A stretch of DNA of 33,404 nt from assembly GCF_009379765.1 (NCBI RefSeq), contig NZ_WHTD01000088.1, positions 1 to 33,404 on the forward strand. Reading direction: 5' to 3'. The notes below the pieces were generated by a model, which saw only the letters and a program-made list of their open reading frames with translations, made no database searches and was not told where the DNA came from. How positions within the stretch are numbered: position 1 is the stretch's first letter; each line of letters opens with the position of its first letter. Source of the DNA: Actinophytocola sp. GTDB lineage: Bacteria; Actinomycetota; Actinomycetes; Mycobacteriales; Pseudonocardiaceae. The position numbers and the translations under genes were made by a program. Shown piece after piece: positions 22,707 through 30,549 of this stretch.

Positions 22707-23504
22707 ATGACCAAGAAACGCAGGGCCCGCACCAAGTTCCAACGCCGTCTGGCCGGCATGCTGGCGCTGGGCATCGCGCTGTTGGGCATCGGAACGCTGT
22801 ACAGCCTCCTGGTCCCGGAGCCGCAGACCGCGCAGGCCCAGGAAGACCCCGCGGTCGTGCGCCAGGGTGAGCAGATCTACGACAGGACCTGCATCACCTG
22901 CCACGGCAAGAACCTCGAGGGCGTCGAGGGCCGCGGCCCGAGCCTGATCGGGATCGGCGAGGCCGCGGTCTATTTCCAGACCTCCACCGGCCGGATGCCG
23001 GCCGTCGTGCAGGGCGCGCAGCAGGAGGAGAAGCCGCCGGTGCTCACGCCGGAGGAGATCGACCAGATCAGCGCGTTCGTCCAGGCCAACGGCGGTGGCG
23101 TGGAGCTGCCCGACGAGCGGGGCACGGCGCTGCGCGGCGACAACCCGGCCCGCGGTGGCCAGCTGTTCCGGCTCAACTGCGCCTCGTGTCACAACTTCAC
23201 CGGTCGGGGTGGCGCGATGTCGTCCGGCAAGTCCGCCCCGTCGCTCGACGGCGCGACCGAGTCCCAGATCTACGCGGCCATGCTGTCCGGCCCGGAGAAC
23301 ATGCCGCGCTTCTCCGAGCGCCAGCTCTCGCCGGAGGAGAAGAAGGACATCATCGCCTACGTCAAGTCCGTGACGGACGGGAACAACAACCCGGGCGGCA
23401 ACGCGCTCGGTGGTCTCGGTCCGCAGTCCGAGGGCTTGATCGGCTTCATCGTGGGGATCGCCGCGCTGCTCGGCATCACGTTGTGGATCGGGGCAAAACA
23501 ATGA
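22707..23504 (+). CDS. qcrC: Di-haem cytochrome c subunit of the bcc complex
   Basis: The cytochrome cc subunit that passes electrons from the Rieske protein to CuA without a soluble cytochrome c. The 265-residue product has an N-terminal helix (about 17-35), two haem c sites CITCH (62-66) and CASCH (158-162), likely axial methionines in GRMPAV and ENMPRF, and a C-terminal helix (about 244-262). I choose ATG at 22707, with AGGGG eleven bases upstream, because the basic KKRRARTK head precedes the first helix; GTG at 22662 would add 15 residues. The stop overlaps the qcrA start (ATGA). Confidence 0.95.
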   Translation: MTKKRRARTKFQRRLAGMLALGIALLGIGTLYSLLVPEPQTAQAQEDPAVVRQGEQIYDRTCITCHGKNLEGVEGRGPSLIGIGEAAVYFQTSTGRMPAVVQGAQQEEKPPVLTPEEIDQISAFVQANGGGVELPDERGTALRGDNPARGGQLFRLNCASCHNFTGRGGAMSSGKSAPSLDGATESQIYAAMLSGPENMPRFSERQLSPEEKKDIIAYVKSVTDGNNNPGGNALGGLGPQSEGLIGFIVGIAALLGITLWIGAKQ

Positions 23505-24631
23505 GTCAGGAGAACCCGGGGGTGCCGAGCGACGAGGAACTCGCCCGGATGGACCGGGACGAGCTCGTCACGCTGGGCACCAAGCTCGACGGCGTCGAGA
23601 TGGTCGAGTACCCGGACCCGTGGCCGGTCAAGGGCACTCGCGCGGAGAAGCGGGCCGAGCGGCTGGTCGCGTTCTGGTTCGGTCTGTCCGGCCTCGCCGG
23701 CCTGGCGTTCGTCGTCGCGTTCATCTGGTGGCCGGCCACGTACGTCGCGCCGGACCAGGACGGGTACCTCATGTACTCGCTCTACACGCCGGTCATCGGG
23801 CTCACCCTCGGTGTCGCGATCCTCGGCGTCGGCGTCGGCGTGCTGATCTACACGCGGCGGTTCATCCCGCACGAGATCGCGGTCCAGGACCGGCACGACG
23901 GCGGCTCGAACGAGCTGGACAAGAAGACGATCATCGCTCAGCTCGCCGAGTCGGGTGACCGCAGCACGATCGCCCGGCGGCCGATGATCAAGCGCTCGCT
24001 GGCCTTCGGCGGCGGCGTGCTCGGCCTCGCCATCACGGTGGTCTCGCTGGGCGGCCTGCTGCGCAACCCGCACGCGCAGTCGTCGAACGAGAACGGTCTG
24101 ATCCACACCGGCTGGCTCCACCACGGCGACGAGAAGGTCTTCCTGCGCCGCGACACCGGTGACTCGAGCCAGATCGAGCTGGTCGGCCCGGCGGACCTGG
24201 ACGCGGGCTCGATGGAGACGGTGTTCCCGTTCCGCGAGTCCGAGCGGGACGACCACGACGCGCTGGTGCACGCGCTGCGGCGCTCCGACAACCCGGTGAT
24301 GCTGATCCGGCTGCGGCCCGAGGACGCCTCGCGGGTCATCAAGCACGCGGGCCAGGAGGACTTCAACTACGGCGACTTCTACGCCTACACGAAGATCTGC
24401 AGCCACGTGGGATGCCCGACCTCGCTGTACGAGCAGCGCACCAACCGCATCCTCTGCCCGTGCCACCAGTCCCAGTTCGACGCGCTGCAGTACGCGAAGC
24501 CGGTCTTCGGCCCGGCCACCCGCAAGCTGGCCCAGCTGCCGATCACGATCGACCCGGACACTGGCTATTTCATCTCGACTGGTGATTTCATCGAGCCGGT
24601 GGGACCCGCCTACTGGGAGCGGAAGTCATGA
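23501..24631 (+). CDS. qcrA: Rieske iron-sulfur subunit of the bcc complex
   Basis: Takes electrons from menaquinol at the Qo site. The 376-residue protein has the actinobacterial three-helix N-terminal region (FWFGLSGLAGLAFVVAFIWW, PVIGLTLGVAILGVGVGVLI, SLAFGGGVLGLAITVVSLGGLL) before the soluble domain. The 2Fe-2S ligands are Cys300 and His302 in CSHVGC and Cys319 and His322 in CPCHQSQF; Cys305 and Cys321 would form the disulfide. The start overlaps the qcrC stop in ATGA. The stop overlaps a possible 21-codon ORF that leads into qcrB. Confidence 0.96.
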   Translation: MSQENPGVPSDEELARMDRDELVTLGTKLDGVEMVEYPDPWPVKGTRAEKRAERLVAFWFGLSGLAGLAFVVAFIWWPATYVAPDQDGYLMYSLYTPVIGLTLGVAILGVGVGVLIYTRRFIPHEIAVQDRHDGGSNELDKKTIIAQLAESGDRSTIARRPMIKRSLAFGGGVLGLAITVVSLGGLLRNPHAQSSNENGLIHTGWLHHGDEKVFLRRDTGDSSQIELVGPADLDAGSMETVFPFRESERDDHDALVHALRRSDNPVMLIRLRPEDASRVIKHAGQEDFNYGDFYAYTKICSHVGCPTSLYEQRTNRILCPCHQSQFDALQYAKPVFGPATRKLAQLPITIDPDTGYFISTGDFIEPVGPAYWERKS

Positions 24632-24693
24632 GTGAGCGCCCGAGTGAATCATTGGCACAATGGTGTCAGCGAGCCTGCGAGGTGACACCGTGA
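24628..24693 (+). CDS. Possible 21-codon coupling ORF between qcrA and qcrB
   Basis: An ATG overlapping the qcrA stop (ATGA at 24628-24631) opens a frame encoding MSERPSESLAQWCQRACEVTP. It ends at a TGA overlapping the qcrB GTG (GTGA at 24690-24693). GGGAG lies about eight bases before its ATG. Perfect overlap at both ends would let ribosomes pass from qcrA to qcrB. It could also be chance: the reading frame is short and no conservation can be checked here. Product function, if any, unknown. Confidence 0.35.
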   Translation: MSERPSESLAQWCQRACEVTP

Positions 24694-26372
24694 GTGGTCT
24701 GACGACACCGACGAAGCCGGACAACCTGGGGATGCGTGCGGCCGGTGGGGCCGCCAAGTGGGCCGATGACCGGTACCACCTCGCGGGCGGCATGCGCCGC
24801 CAGCTGAACAAGGTCTTCCCGACGCACTGGTCGTTCCTGCTCGGCGAGATCGCGCTGTACAGCTTCATCGTGCTGCTGCTGTCCGGCACGTACCTGACGC
24901 TGTTCTTCGACCCCTCGATGCAGGAGGTCACCTACCAGGGCTCGTTCGTGAACCTGCGTGGGCTGGAGATGTCGCGCGCCTACGAGTCGACGCTGTACAT
25001 CTCCTTCGACGTGCGCGGCGGCCTGTTCGTCCGGCAGGTGCACCACTGGTCGGCGCTGCTGTTCATGTCCGCGATCGTCGTGCACATGTTCCGCACCTTC
25101 TTCACCGGCGCGTTCCGGCGCCCGCGTGAGGTCAACTGGGTGATCGGAATCCTGATCTTCATGCTCGGCTGCATCGAGGGCTTCGCCGGCTACTCGCTGC
25201 CGGACGACCTGCTCTCCGGCGCCGGCCTGCGAATCCTGTCCGGCCTGATGATGTCGATCCCGATCGCCGGCACCTGGGTCAACTGGCTGATCTTCGGCAG
25301 TGAGTTCCCCGGCACGGAAGTGATCCCACGGCTCTATGCCGTGCACATCCTTCTCGTACCGGGCATTCTGCTCGCGCTGATCGCCGTGCACGTCGGGTTG
25401 GTGTGGTACCAGAAGCACACCCAGTTCCCGGGCGTGCGGCGCAAGGAGACCAACGTCGTCGGCGTGCGGATCATGCCCACGTTCGCGTTGAAGGCAGGCG
25501 GTTTCACCGCCGTGGTCATCGGCGTGACCGCGTTGATGGGCGGGCTGTTCCAGATCAACCCGGTGTGGAACTTCGGCCCGTACAACGCCGCGCACATCTC
25601 CGCGGGCACCGTGCCCGACTGGTACATGGCCTGGACCGACGGACTGGTGCGACTATGGCCGGCGTGGGAGGTCTATCTCGGGAACTACACGATTCCCGCG
25701 CCGTTCTTCCCGTTCATGGCCGGGTTGCCGTTGCTGGTGGGCATCGCCACGGTCTATCCATGGATAGAACGTAAGTTCACAAAGGACTACGCGCACCACA
25801 ACCTGCTGCAGCGGCCGCGGGACGTGCCGGTGCGCACCAGCCTCGGCGTCATGGCGATCACCTACTTCATGGTGTCGCTGCTGTCCGCCGCCAACGACGT
25901 GCTGGCCGAGAAGTTCGACATCTCGCTGAACGCCACCACGTGGATGGGCCGGATCGGGTTGCTGCTGCTGCCGCCGCTGGCCTACATGATCACGTATCGC
26001 CTGTGTCTTGGCCTGCAGCGGTCCGACCGGCTGGTGCTCGAGCACGGTGTCGAGACCGGCATCATCAAGCGGCTGCCGCACGGTGAGTTCATCGAGGTGC
26101 ACCAGCCGCTCGGACCGGTGGACGACCACGGTCACCCGATCCCGCTGGAGTACCAGGGCGCGCCGGTGCCGAAGAAGATGAACAAGCTCGGGTCGGCCGG
26201 CGAGCCGGTGGCCGGGTCGCTGCTGCGGCCCGACCCGCCGGCGGAGACCGCCGCGCTGGCCAAGGCGCGGGCTGCGCAGTACGGGCCGCAACCCGAGCAG
26301 CTGGAGTCCGGCGAGACCGAGTCCGGCTCGACGGTCGCCACGAGCCACGAGGATCCGCCCAAGAAGCTGTGA
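24690..26372 (+). CDS. qcrB: Cytochrome b subunit of the bcc complex
   Basis: The quinone-reacting subunit of actinobacterial complex III. The 560-residue product contains RRQLNKVFPTHWSFLLGEIALYSF, DPSMQEVTYQG, haem-ligand histidines in RQVHHWSALLFMSAIVVHMF and AVHILLVPGILLALIAVHV, the Qo-site PDWY in place of PEWY, and the long actinobacterial C-terminal part (HHNLLQRPRDVPVRT, LEHGVETGIIKRLPHGEF). GTG at 24690 has GAGGTGA four bases upstream and begins VSGLTTPTKPDN. ATG at 24660 is in frame but lacks such a site. Its TGA overlaps the GTG start of the lipoprotein gene. Confidence 0.95.
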   Translation: MSGLTTPTKPDNLGMRAAGGAAKWADDRYHLAGGMRRQLNKVFPTHWSFLLGEIALYSFIVLLLSGTYLTLFFDPSMQEVTYQGSFVNLRGLEMSRAYESTLYISFDVRGGLFVRQVHHWSALLFMSAIVVHMFRTFFTGAFRRPREVNWVIGILIFMLGCIEGFAGYSLPDDLLSGAGLRILSGLMMSIPIAGTWVNWLIFGSEFPGTEVIPRLYAVHILLVPGILLALIAVHVGLVWYQKHTQFPGVRRKETNVVGVRIMPTFALKAGGFTAVVIGVTALMGGLFQINPVWNFGPYNAAHISAGTVPDWYMAWTDGLVRLWPAWEVYLGNYTIPAPFFPFMAGLPLLVGIATVYPWIERKFTKDYAHHNLLQRPRDVPVRTSLGVMAITYFMVSLLSAANDVLAEKFDISLNATTWMGRIGLLLLPPLAYMITYRLCLGLQRSDRLVLEHGVETGIIKRLPHGEFIEVHQPLGPVDDHGHPIPLEYQGAPVPKKMNKLGSAGEPVAGSLLRPDPPAETAALAKARAAQYGPQPEQLESGETESGSTVATSHEDPPKKL

Positions 26373-27328
26373 AAACGGTCCGGTCGGCCAGGGTCGTCGC
26401 GTTGGTCGCGACGACCCTGGCCGCCGTTGGCGCGTGCGCGACGTCCTCCCACGAGGTGAGCCCGGCCGCCGGGTTCCGCTCGGTGCCGCCTTCCGCCTCC
26501 TCGGCCGCGCCGCCACGCCCGTCCGCGCCCCCGCCGGCCACGTCCTCCGCGCCGGCGCCGCCACCGAAGCCGTCCTGCCCGGACACCGGGTTCGACTGCG
26601 ACCTGCAGGCCCGCTTCGCCGAGGCGAACGCCTACGTGGAGGGCCGCCCGGGCACCTCCGGCATCGTGGTGCACGACCTGCGCACCGGCGCGGAGTGGCA
26701 CAACGGCCACGCCTCGGACCTGACCTGGACGGCGTCCACGATCAAGCTGGCGATGGTCGTGGACCTCTACACCCGGCAGCGTGCCGGCGAGATCAGCCTC
26801 ACCGCGGAGGACCGGTCGCTGATCCACGCGATGCTGCACACCTCGGACGACGAGGCGGCGGACACGCTGTGGTTCCGGTACGCGGGCGCGGACCACATGT
26901 CGTTCAACGACAACTTCCCGAAGTACGGCTTGACGTCGCTCGCGCCGCAGTCAGGCTTCACGGAGTACTACCCGTACTGGGGCTTCCAGAAGTGCACGCC
27001 TGCGGACCTCGACCGGCTGATGACCTATGTGCTGACCCAGCTCCCGGGGGACGAGCGGTCCTCCATCGTGGCGGAGCTGCGCTCGGTCGACCCGATCCAG
27101 CAGTGGGGTGTGTGGGGCGCCGGGCCCGCCGCGCACCCGGGCAACAAGGACGGCTGGTCCGAGGAGCAGGGCGGCTGGGTGATGAACACGGTCGGCTTCG
27201 TCGGTGACGGCGAGCGCTACGTGCTGACCGTGATGAACAACCTGCGCGGCGAGGGCGGCTACGACACCGGCCGCGCCACCGTGACCCATGTGGCCGAGCT
27301 GATCTTCGGCGGCTACTTCCCCGGCTGA
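26369..27328 (+). CDS. Lipoprotein with class A beta-lactamase-like serine hydrolase domain
   Basis: A 319-residue exported lipoprotein. The signal peptide ends in AAVGAC, with the lipidated Cys at 23. A Pro/Ser/Ala linker spans about 28-68. The hydrolase domain carries the Ser123-Thr-Ile-Lys126 SxxK motif in TASTIKLAMVVDLYTR and a SDD sequence at 159-161 where beta-lactamases have SDN. The KTG triad is not clear; GNKDGWSEEQGGW occupies that region. It may be a penicillin-interacting or peptidoglycan-binding relative rather than an active beta-lactamase. GTG at 26369 overlaps the qcrB stop (GTGA), so translation is coupled to the respiratory operon. No T-rich terminator follows. Confidence 0.85.
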   Translation: MKTVRSARVVALVATTLAAVGACATSSHEVSPAAGFRSVPPSASSAAPPRPSAPPPATSSAPAPPPKPSCPDTGFDCDLQARFAEANAYVEGRPGTSGIVVHDLRTGAEWHNGHASDLTWTASTIKLAMVVDLYTRQRAGEISLTAEDRSLIHAMLHTSDDEAADTLWFRYAGADHMSFNDNFPKYGLTSLAPQSGFTEYYPYWGFQKCTPADLDRLMTYVLTQLPGDERSSIVAELRSVDPIQQWGVWGAGPAAHPGNKDGWSEEQGGWVMNTVGFVGDGERYVLTVMNNLRGEGGYDTGRATVTHVAELIFGGYFPG

Positions 27329-27363
27329 GCCCGCCCCCCTTCCTGTCGAACACCGCCTCTTGT

Positions 27364-27717
27364 ATGACAGTGGCCCGGCCGAGCGGCGACGATCTCGTCG
27401 AGCTGCTGGCGGCCCTGGCCAACCCGATCCGGTTGCGCATCGTCGCCAAGCTGGCCGCTGGGCGGGACTACGTGAGCCGCCTGGCGCGCGAGATCGGGAT
27501 CAGCCGCCCGCTCCTCCACATGCACCTGCAGAAGCTCGAGGCCGCCGGACTGGTGGTCGGCACGCTCGAGCTCTCCGAGGACGGCAAGGCCATGAAGTAC
27601 TTCGAGGTCGCCGACTTCGACCTGCGCCTGACCGCGCCGGTGCTGGCCGAGGCGGCGCGGACTTTGACCAAACCGGACCCGGCGAAGGGTCCCGCACGCA
27701 AGGAGCAGCCCCGATGA
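27364..27717 (+). CDS. ArsR-like winged helix-turn-helix regulator
   Basis: A 117-residue DNA-binding protein. ELLAALANPIRLRIVAKLAAG (14-34) is the typical first helices of ArsR-type regulators. RDYVSRLAREIGISRPLLHMHLQKLEAAGLV (34-64) is the helix-turn-helix and recognition helix, followed by a wing (VVGTLELSEDGKAMKYFEVADFD). No metal-binding cysteines are present, so it is not a metal sensor. ATG at 27364 is the start; no ribosome site is seen. The stop overlaps the next start in ATGA. It probably controls its own short operon, ligand unknown. Confidence 0.88.
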   Translation: MTVARPSGDDLVELLAALANPIRLRIVAKLAAGRDYVSRLAREIGISRPLLHMHLQKLEAAGLVVGTLELSEDGKAMKYFEVADFDLRLTAPVLAEAARTLTKPDPAKGPARKEQPR

Positions 27718-27995
27718 CCCTCGCGGCCGACAGCACGACCTGGCCCGAAGCGAGGATCTACCTGGGTGTCATGGTCGTGATCATCATCCTGGTCGTCGGC
27801 GCGCTCGCGACCTACCTCGACCTCCGCAAGGCCAAGCTCTCGGCCCAGCAGAAGGACGACCTCCGCCAGCTGGTGCGCCGCTACGAGCAGCTCGCCGAGA
27901 ACTCCCCCGACGCCCAGCAGCGGGTCGCCGCGGACGTGTCCGAGCTCCGGTCGCGCACGACGTCGATCGAGCAGATCCTCAGAACGGTGGAATGA
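27714..27995 (+). CDS. Small membrane protein with one helix and a coiled coil
   Basis: A 93-residue protein. A short outside head leads into one strong membrane helix (IYLGVMVVIIILVVGALATYL, about 15-35). The rest is a hydrophilic, heptad-like tail (LRKAKLSAQQKDDLRQLVRRYEQLAE and DVSELRSRTTSIEQILRTVE). The layout resembles PspB-like or scaffold membrane proteins, but I see no specific family motif. The start overlaps the ArsR-like stop (ATGA), and its stop falls just before the oxidoreductase start. The three genes are one coupled operon. Confidence 0.85.
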   Translation: MTLAADSTTWPEARIYLGVMVVIIILVVGALATYLDLRKAKLSAQQKDDLRQLVRRYEQLAENSPDAQQRVAADVSELRSRTTSIEQILRTVE

Positions 27996-27997
27996 TC

Positions 27998-28657
27998 ATG
28001 AAGGCGATGGTGCGGGACGTCTACGGTCCCCCGGACGTGCTCGAGCTCCAGGACATCGACCCGCCGGTCGCCGGTCCCGACGACGTGCTGGTGCGCGTCC
28101 GCGCGGCCGGGGTCGACCAGGGCGTCTGGCACATGGTCACCGGACTGCCCTACCCCATCCGGCTCGCCGGCTTCGGGTTCCGCCGGCCGAAGACCCGCGT
28201 GGTGGGCGGGGACTTCGCCGGAACGGTCGAGGCGGTGGGGGCGAACGTGACCCGGTTCCGGCAGGGCGAGGAGGTGTTCGGCACCTGCCGCGGGGCCTAC
28301 GCGGAGTACGCGTGCGCGGAGGCGGACAAGGTGGCGCCCAAGCCCGCGAACCTGACGTTCGAGCAGGCGGCCGCCGTGCCGGTCTCGGCGTGCACGGCGC
28401 TGCAGGCGGTGCGGGACCACGGCCGCGTCCAGGCCGGGCAGCGGGTGCTCGTGATCGGCGCCGGCGGCGGCGTGGGGACCTACGCCGTGCAGCTCGCGAA
28501 GGTGTTCGGCGCGGAGGTCACCGGCGTCTGCGGCACCGGAAAGGTCGAGCTGGTGCGCTCGCTGGGCGCGGAGGTCATCGACTACACGCGCGAGGACATC
28601 GTGGGGCGGCGCTACGACCTGATCCTCGACATCGCGGGGCACCGGTCGCTGTCGCAC
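27998..28657 (+). pseudogene. Zinc-binding/quinone oxidoreductase, 3' third missing
   Basis: A medium-chain dehydrogenase/reductase of the NADPH:quinone reductase type. The first 220 codons look normal: MKAMVRDVYGPPDVLEL, VVGGDFAGTVEAVG, PANLTFEQAAAVPVSACTALQAV, and the cofactor loop VIGAGGGVGTYAVQLAK. Family members have about 310-330 residues. Homology stops at LILDIAGHRSLS (28654). Hairpin element C begins at 28658. The frame then stays open through the element and against the coding strand of iolB until 30175, which cannot be native. ATG at 27998 (GGTGG seven bases upstream) is preferred over ATG at 27992, which overlaps the previous stop. Likely inactive. Confidence 0.8.
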
Positions 28658-28812
28658 CCCCCGCCGGAAGTTCGTCACGTGATTCGCCGGCCCAGCTTCC
28701 TGCTGGCGGCGTTGCCGGTCCGCCCGAGTACAACCCGGTACGAGGACGAACCGGCGCCTTGCCAGCAGAAACCTGGACTCACCGACTTAAACAACAGGAC
28801 TCCCGGCGGGGG
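28658..28812 (-). repeat. Long-hairpin element, copy C (different ends, same apex)
   Basis: A 155-bp imperfect palindrome. Its ends are CCCCCGCCGG (28658-28667) and CCGGCGGGGG (28803-28812), unlike the CTAG ends of copies A and B. GCCGGT (28714-28719) pairs with ACCGGC (28750-28755). The apex at 28727-28744 is AGTACAACCCGGTACGAG, identical to copy A. CTGCTGGC near one end has its partner GCCAGCAG on the other side. It separates the truncated oxidoreductase gene from iolB and ends ten bases before the iolB stop codon. Confidence 0.82.
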
Positions 28813-28822
28813 ACACCAGTCG

Positions 28823-29671
28823 TCAGCGTGTGAACGGCAGCCTCGGGTCGACCTTCTGGTCGGCCCAGGTGTCGCGGACCCAGGTGTGCGCCGGGTCGTC
28901 GCTGATGAGCCAGGCCCGCTCGTCGCCGGGGCCGGCCATCACGTTGAGGTAGTAGAGGTCGTAGCCGGGCGCGGCCATCGAGGGGCCGTGCCAGCCGTGC
29001 GGGATGAGCACGACGTCGTCGGTGCGGACCTCGGTCGTGACGTCGATCTTGCCCTTGCCGGAGTCGTACACGCGCTGGTAGCCGATGCCGTCGCGGGCGA
29101 CCTGGAAGTAGTAGATCTCCTCGAGCTCGCACTCGGTCTCGGTGACCTCGTCGTGCTTGTGCGGCGGGTAGGACGACCAGTTGCCGCCGGGGGTGAGGAC
29201 CTCGCAGGCGATGAGCCTGTCGGCCTCGAACGCGTCGGGGGTGCAGAAGTTGTTGACCTGCCGGCTGCATCCGCCGGCGCCACGGAGCTCGACGGGGACG
29301 TCGGCGGCGGGCACGTACCTGGCGGGCAGCCGATGCCGGCAGACCGCCGACGGCAGCGCGATCACCGCGCCGTGGCTCGAGGTGAGCACCGCCGATGCCT
29401 CGCGCGGCAGGTACACGAAGTCGGTGGGTCCCGAGAAGACGTCCGTGCGGCCGAGCACCTCGAACGTCTTGCCGTCGACCTCCACCACGCACTCACCGGA
29501 CAGCGGGAGCACGAGCATCTCCGAGACCTCGGTGAACACCTCGTAGAGCGTGCCGGGCGCCAGCGCGAGGACCCGCAGCCCGGAGTAGTCCCAGCCGGCC
29601 GACCGCGGGGTGACGACCACCCGGTGACGGTCGTCCGCGATCGAGCCGGCGGGCCGGTAGTAGTCAGTCAC
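28823..29671 (-). CDS. iolB: 5-deoxy-glucuronate isomerase
   Basis: Converts 5-deoxy-D-glucuronate to 2-deoxy-5-keto-D-gluconate in myo-inositol breakdown. The 282-residue bicupin shows GKTFEVLGRTDVFSGPTDFVYLPR in the first cupin. The second carries the metal-binding cluster YPPHKHDEVTETECELEEIYYF (His171, His173 and the downstream glutamate) and VLIPHGWHGPSMAAPGYDLYYLNVMAG. GTG at 29671 overlaps the aldolase stop (GTGA), so translation is coupled. It is the last gene of the exonuclease-iolC-aldolase-iolB set, and ends against hairpin element C. Confidence 0.94.
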   Translation of the reverse strand: MTDYYRPAGSIADDRHRVVVTPRSAGWDYSGLRVLALAPGTLYEVFTEVSEMLVLPLSGECVVEVDGKTFEVLGRTDVFSGPTDFVYLPREASAVLTSSHGAVIALPSAVCRHRLPARYVPAADVPVELRGAGGCSRQVNNFCTPDAFEADRLIACEVLTPGGNWSSYPPHKHDEVTETECELEEIYYFQVARDGIGYQRVYDSGKGKIDVTTEVRTDDVVLIPHGWHGPSMAAPGYDLYYLNVMAGPGDERAWLISDDPAHTWVRDTWADQKVDPRLPFTR

Positions 29672-30549
29672 AGTATCCCCGCAGCGGTGTCGACGGCCCC
29701 GGCGACGTCGCCGTCGGGTGGGTACAGGAGGGAGCGTCCCACGACGAGGCCGCGGACCGTGGGATGGCGCAGTGCCTTGTCCCAGCGGGCGAAGGTGGCC
29801 TCGGCGTCGGCCGACACCTCGCCACCGAGCAGGAGCGTCGGCAGCGTGGTCGCGCCCAGCACCCGCGCCATGTCGTCGCCGCCGTCGCCGATGACCGGGA
29901 CCTTCAGCCACGTGTACGCCGAGGTGTTGCCGAGCCCCGCCGCGATCGTGAGCGCCTTGGTGGCCGCCTCGACGGACAGGTCGTTGCGCAGCACGCCGGC
30001 CGCGCGGCCGGACAGGAACGGCTCGACCATCGCGACCAGCCCCGCCTCGGCGAGGTCGCTGACCGCACGGGCGCAGGCCTCGAGCGTCGGCGCGGTCCGG
30101 TCGTCGGCGAGGTCGACGCGCAGCAGCATCTTGCCGCCCTCGAACCCGAACCTGGCGAGCGACGCGACGCCGTAGCCGGTGAACCGGTCGTCGAGCTCGA
30201 AGGACGCGCCGGCGAGCCCACCCCGGTTCATCGAGCCGAACACGCTGCGGTGGTCGAGCGCGCCGAGCAGCAGCAGGTCCTCCAGGATGTCCGCGGTGCC
30301 GAGCACCCCGGTGACCCCCGGCCGGGCGAGTGCCTCGCACAGCCGGGTGAGGAGATCGGCCCGGTCGGCCATCGCCATCGGGTCCGCACCGGCCCCCAGC
30401 GACCCGCGGGCCGGGTGGTCGGCCGCGACGATCAGCTCCCGACCGCCGAGCGGGGACCCGGGTCGCCTGCGGGCCGCCGCCAGCTCCGCGATCCTGCCGG
30501 GGTTCCTCGCCCGCGTGTCGGTGATGCTCCGCAGGTCACCGGCCCGCAC
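29668..30549 (-). CDS. Cgl0158-type (beta/alpha)8 aldolase-like protein of inositol catabolism
   Basis: A 293-residue barrel protein of the type found between iolC and iolB in actinobacterial inositol clusters. It shows LIVAADHPARGSLGAG (about 39-54), LGTADILEDLLLLGALDHRSVFGSMNRGG, GFEGGKMLLRVDLADD with a candidate Schiff-base lysine, VEPFL and LLLGGEVSADAEATFARW. It probably splits 5-dehydro-2-deoxy-gluconate 6-phosphate, the IolJ step, but that role is inference from context. GTG at 30549 overlaps the end of iolC by 14 bases; its stop overlaps iolB by four. Confident on family, less on reaction. Confidence 0.85.
   Translation of the reverse strand: MRAGDLRSITDTRARNPGRIAELAAARRRPGSPLGGRELIVAADHPARGSLGAGADPMAMADRADLLTRLCEALARPGVTGVLGTADILEDLLLLGALDHRSVFGSMNRGGLAGASFELDDRFTGYGVASLARFGFEGGKMLLRVDLADDRTAPTLEACARAVSDLAEAGLVAMVEPFLSGRAAGVLRNDLSVEAATKALTIAAGLGNTSAYTWLKVPVIGDGGDDMARVLGATTLPTLLLGGEVSADAEATFARWDKALRHPTVRGLVVGRSLLYPPDGDVAGAVDTAAGIL

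Noticed and set aside
833..24662. Shared 12-mer ATTGGCACAATG at 833 and 24651
   Set aside because: Repeated 12-mers are expected many times by chance in a window of this size, and the two contexts differ.
28658..30175. Continuation of the oxidoreductase frame to 30175
   Set aside because: It lies antisense to iolB and the aldolase gene, both clear genes, and has no homology to oxidoreductases after 28654.
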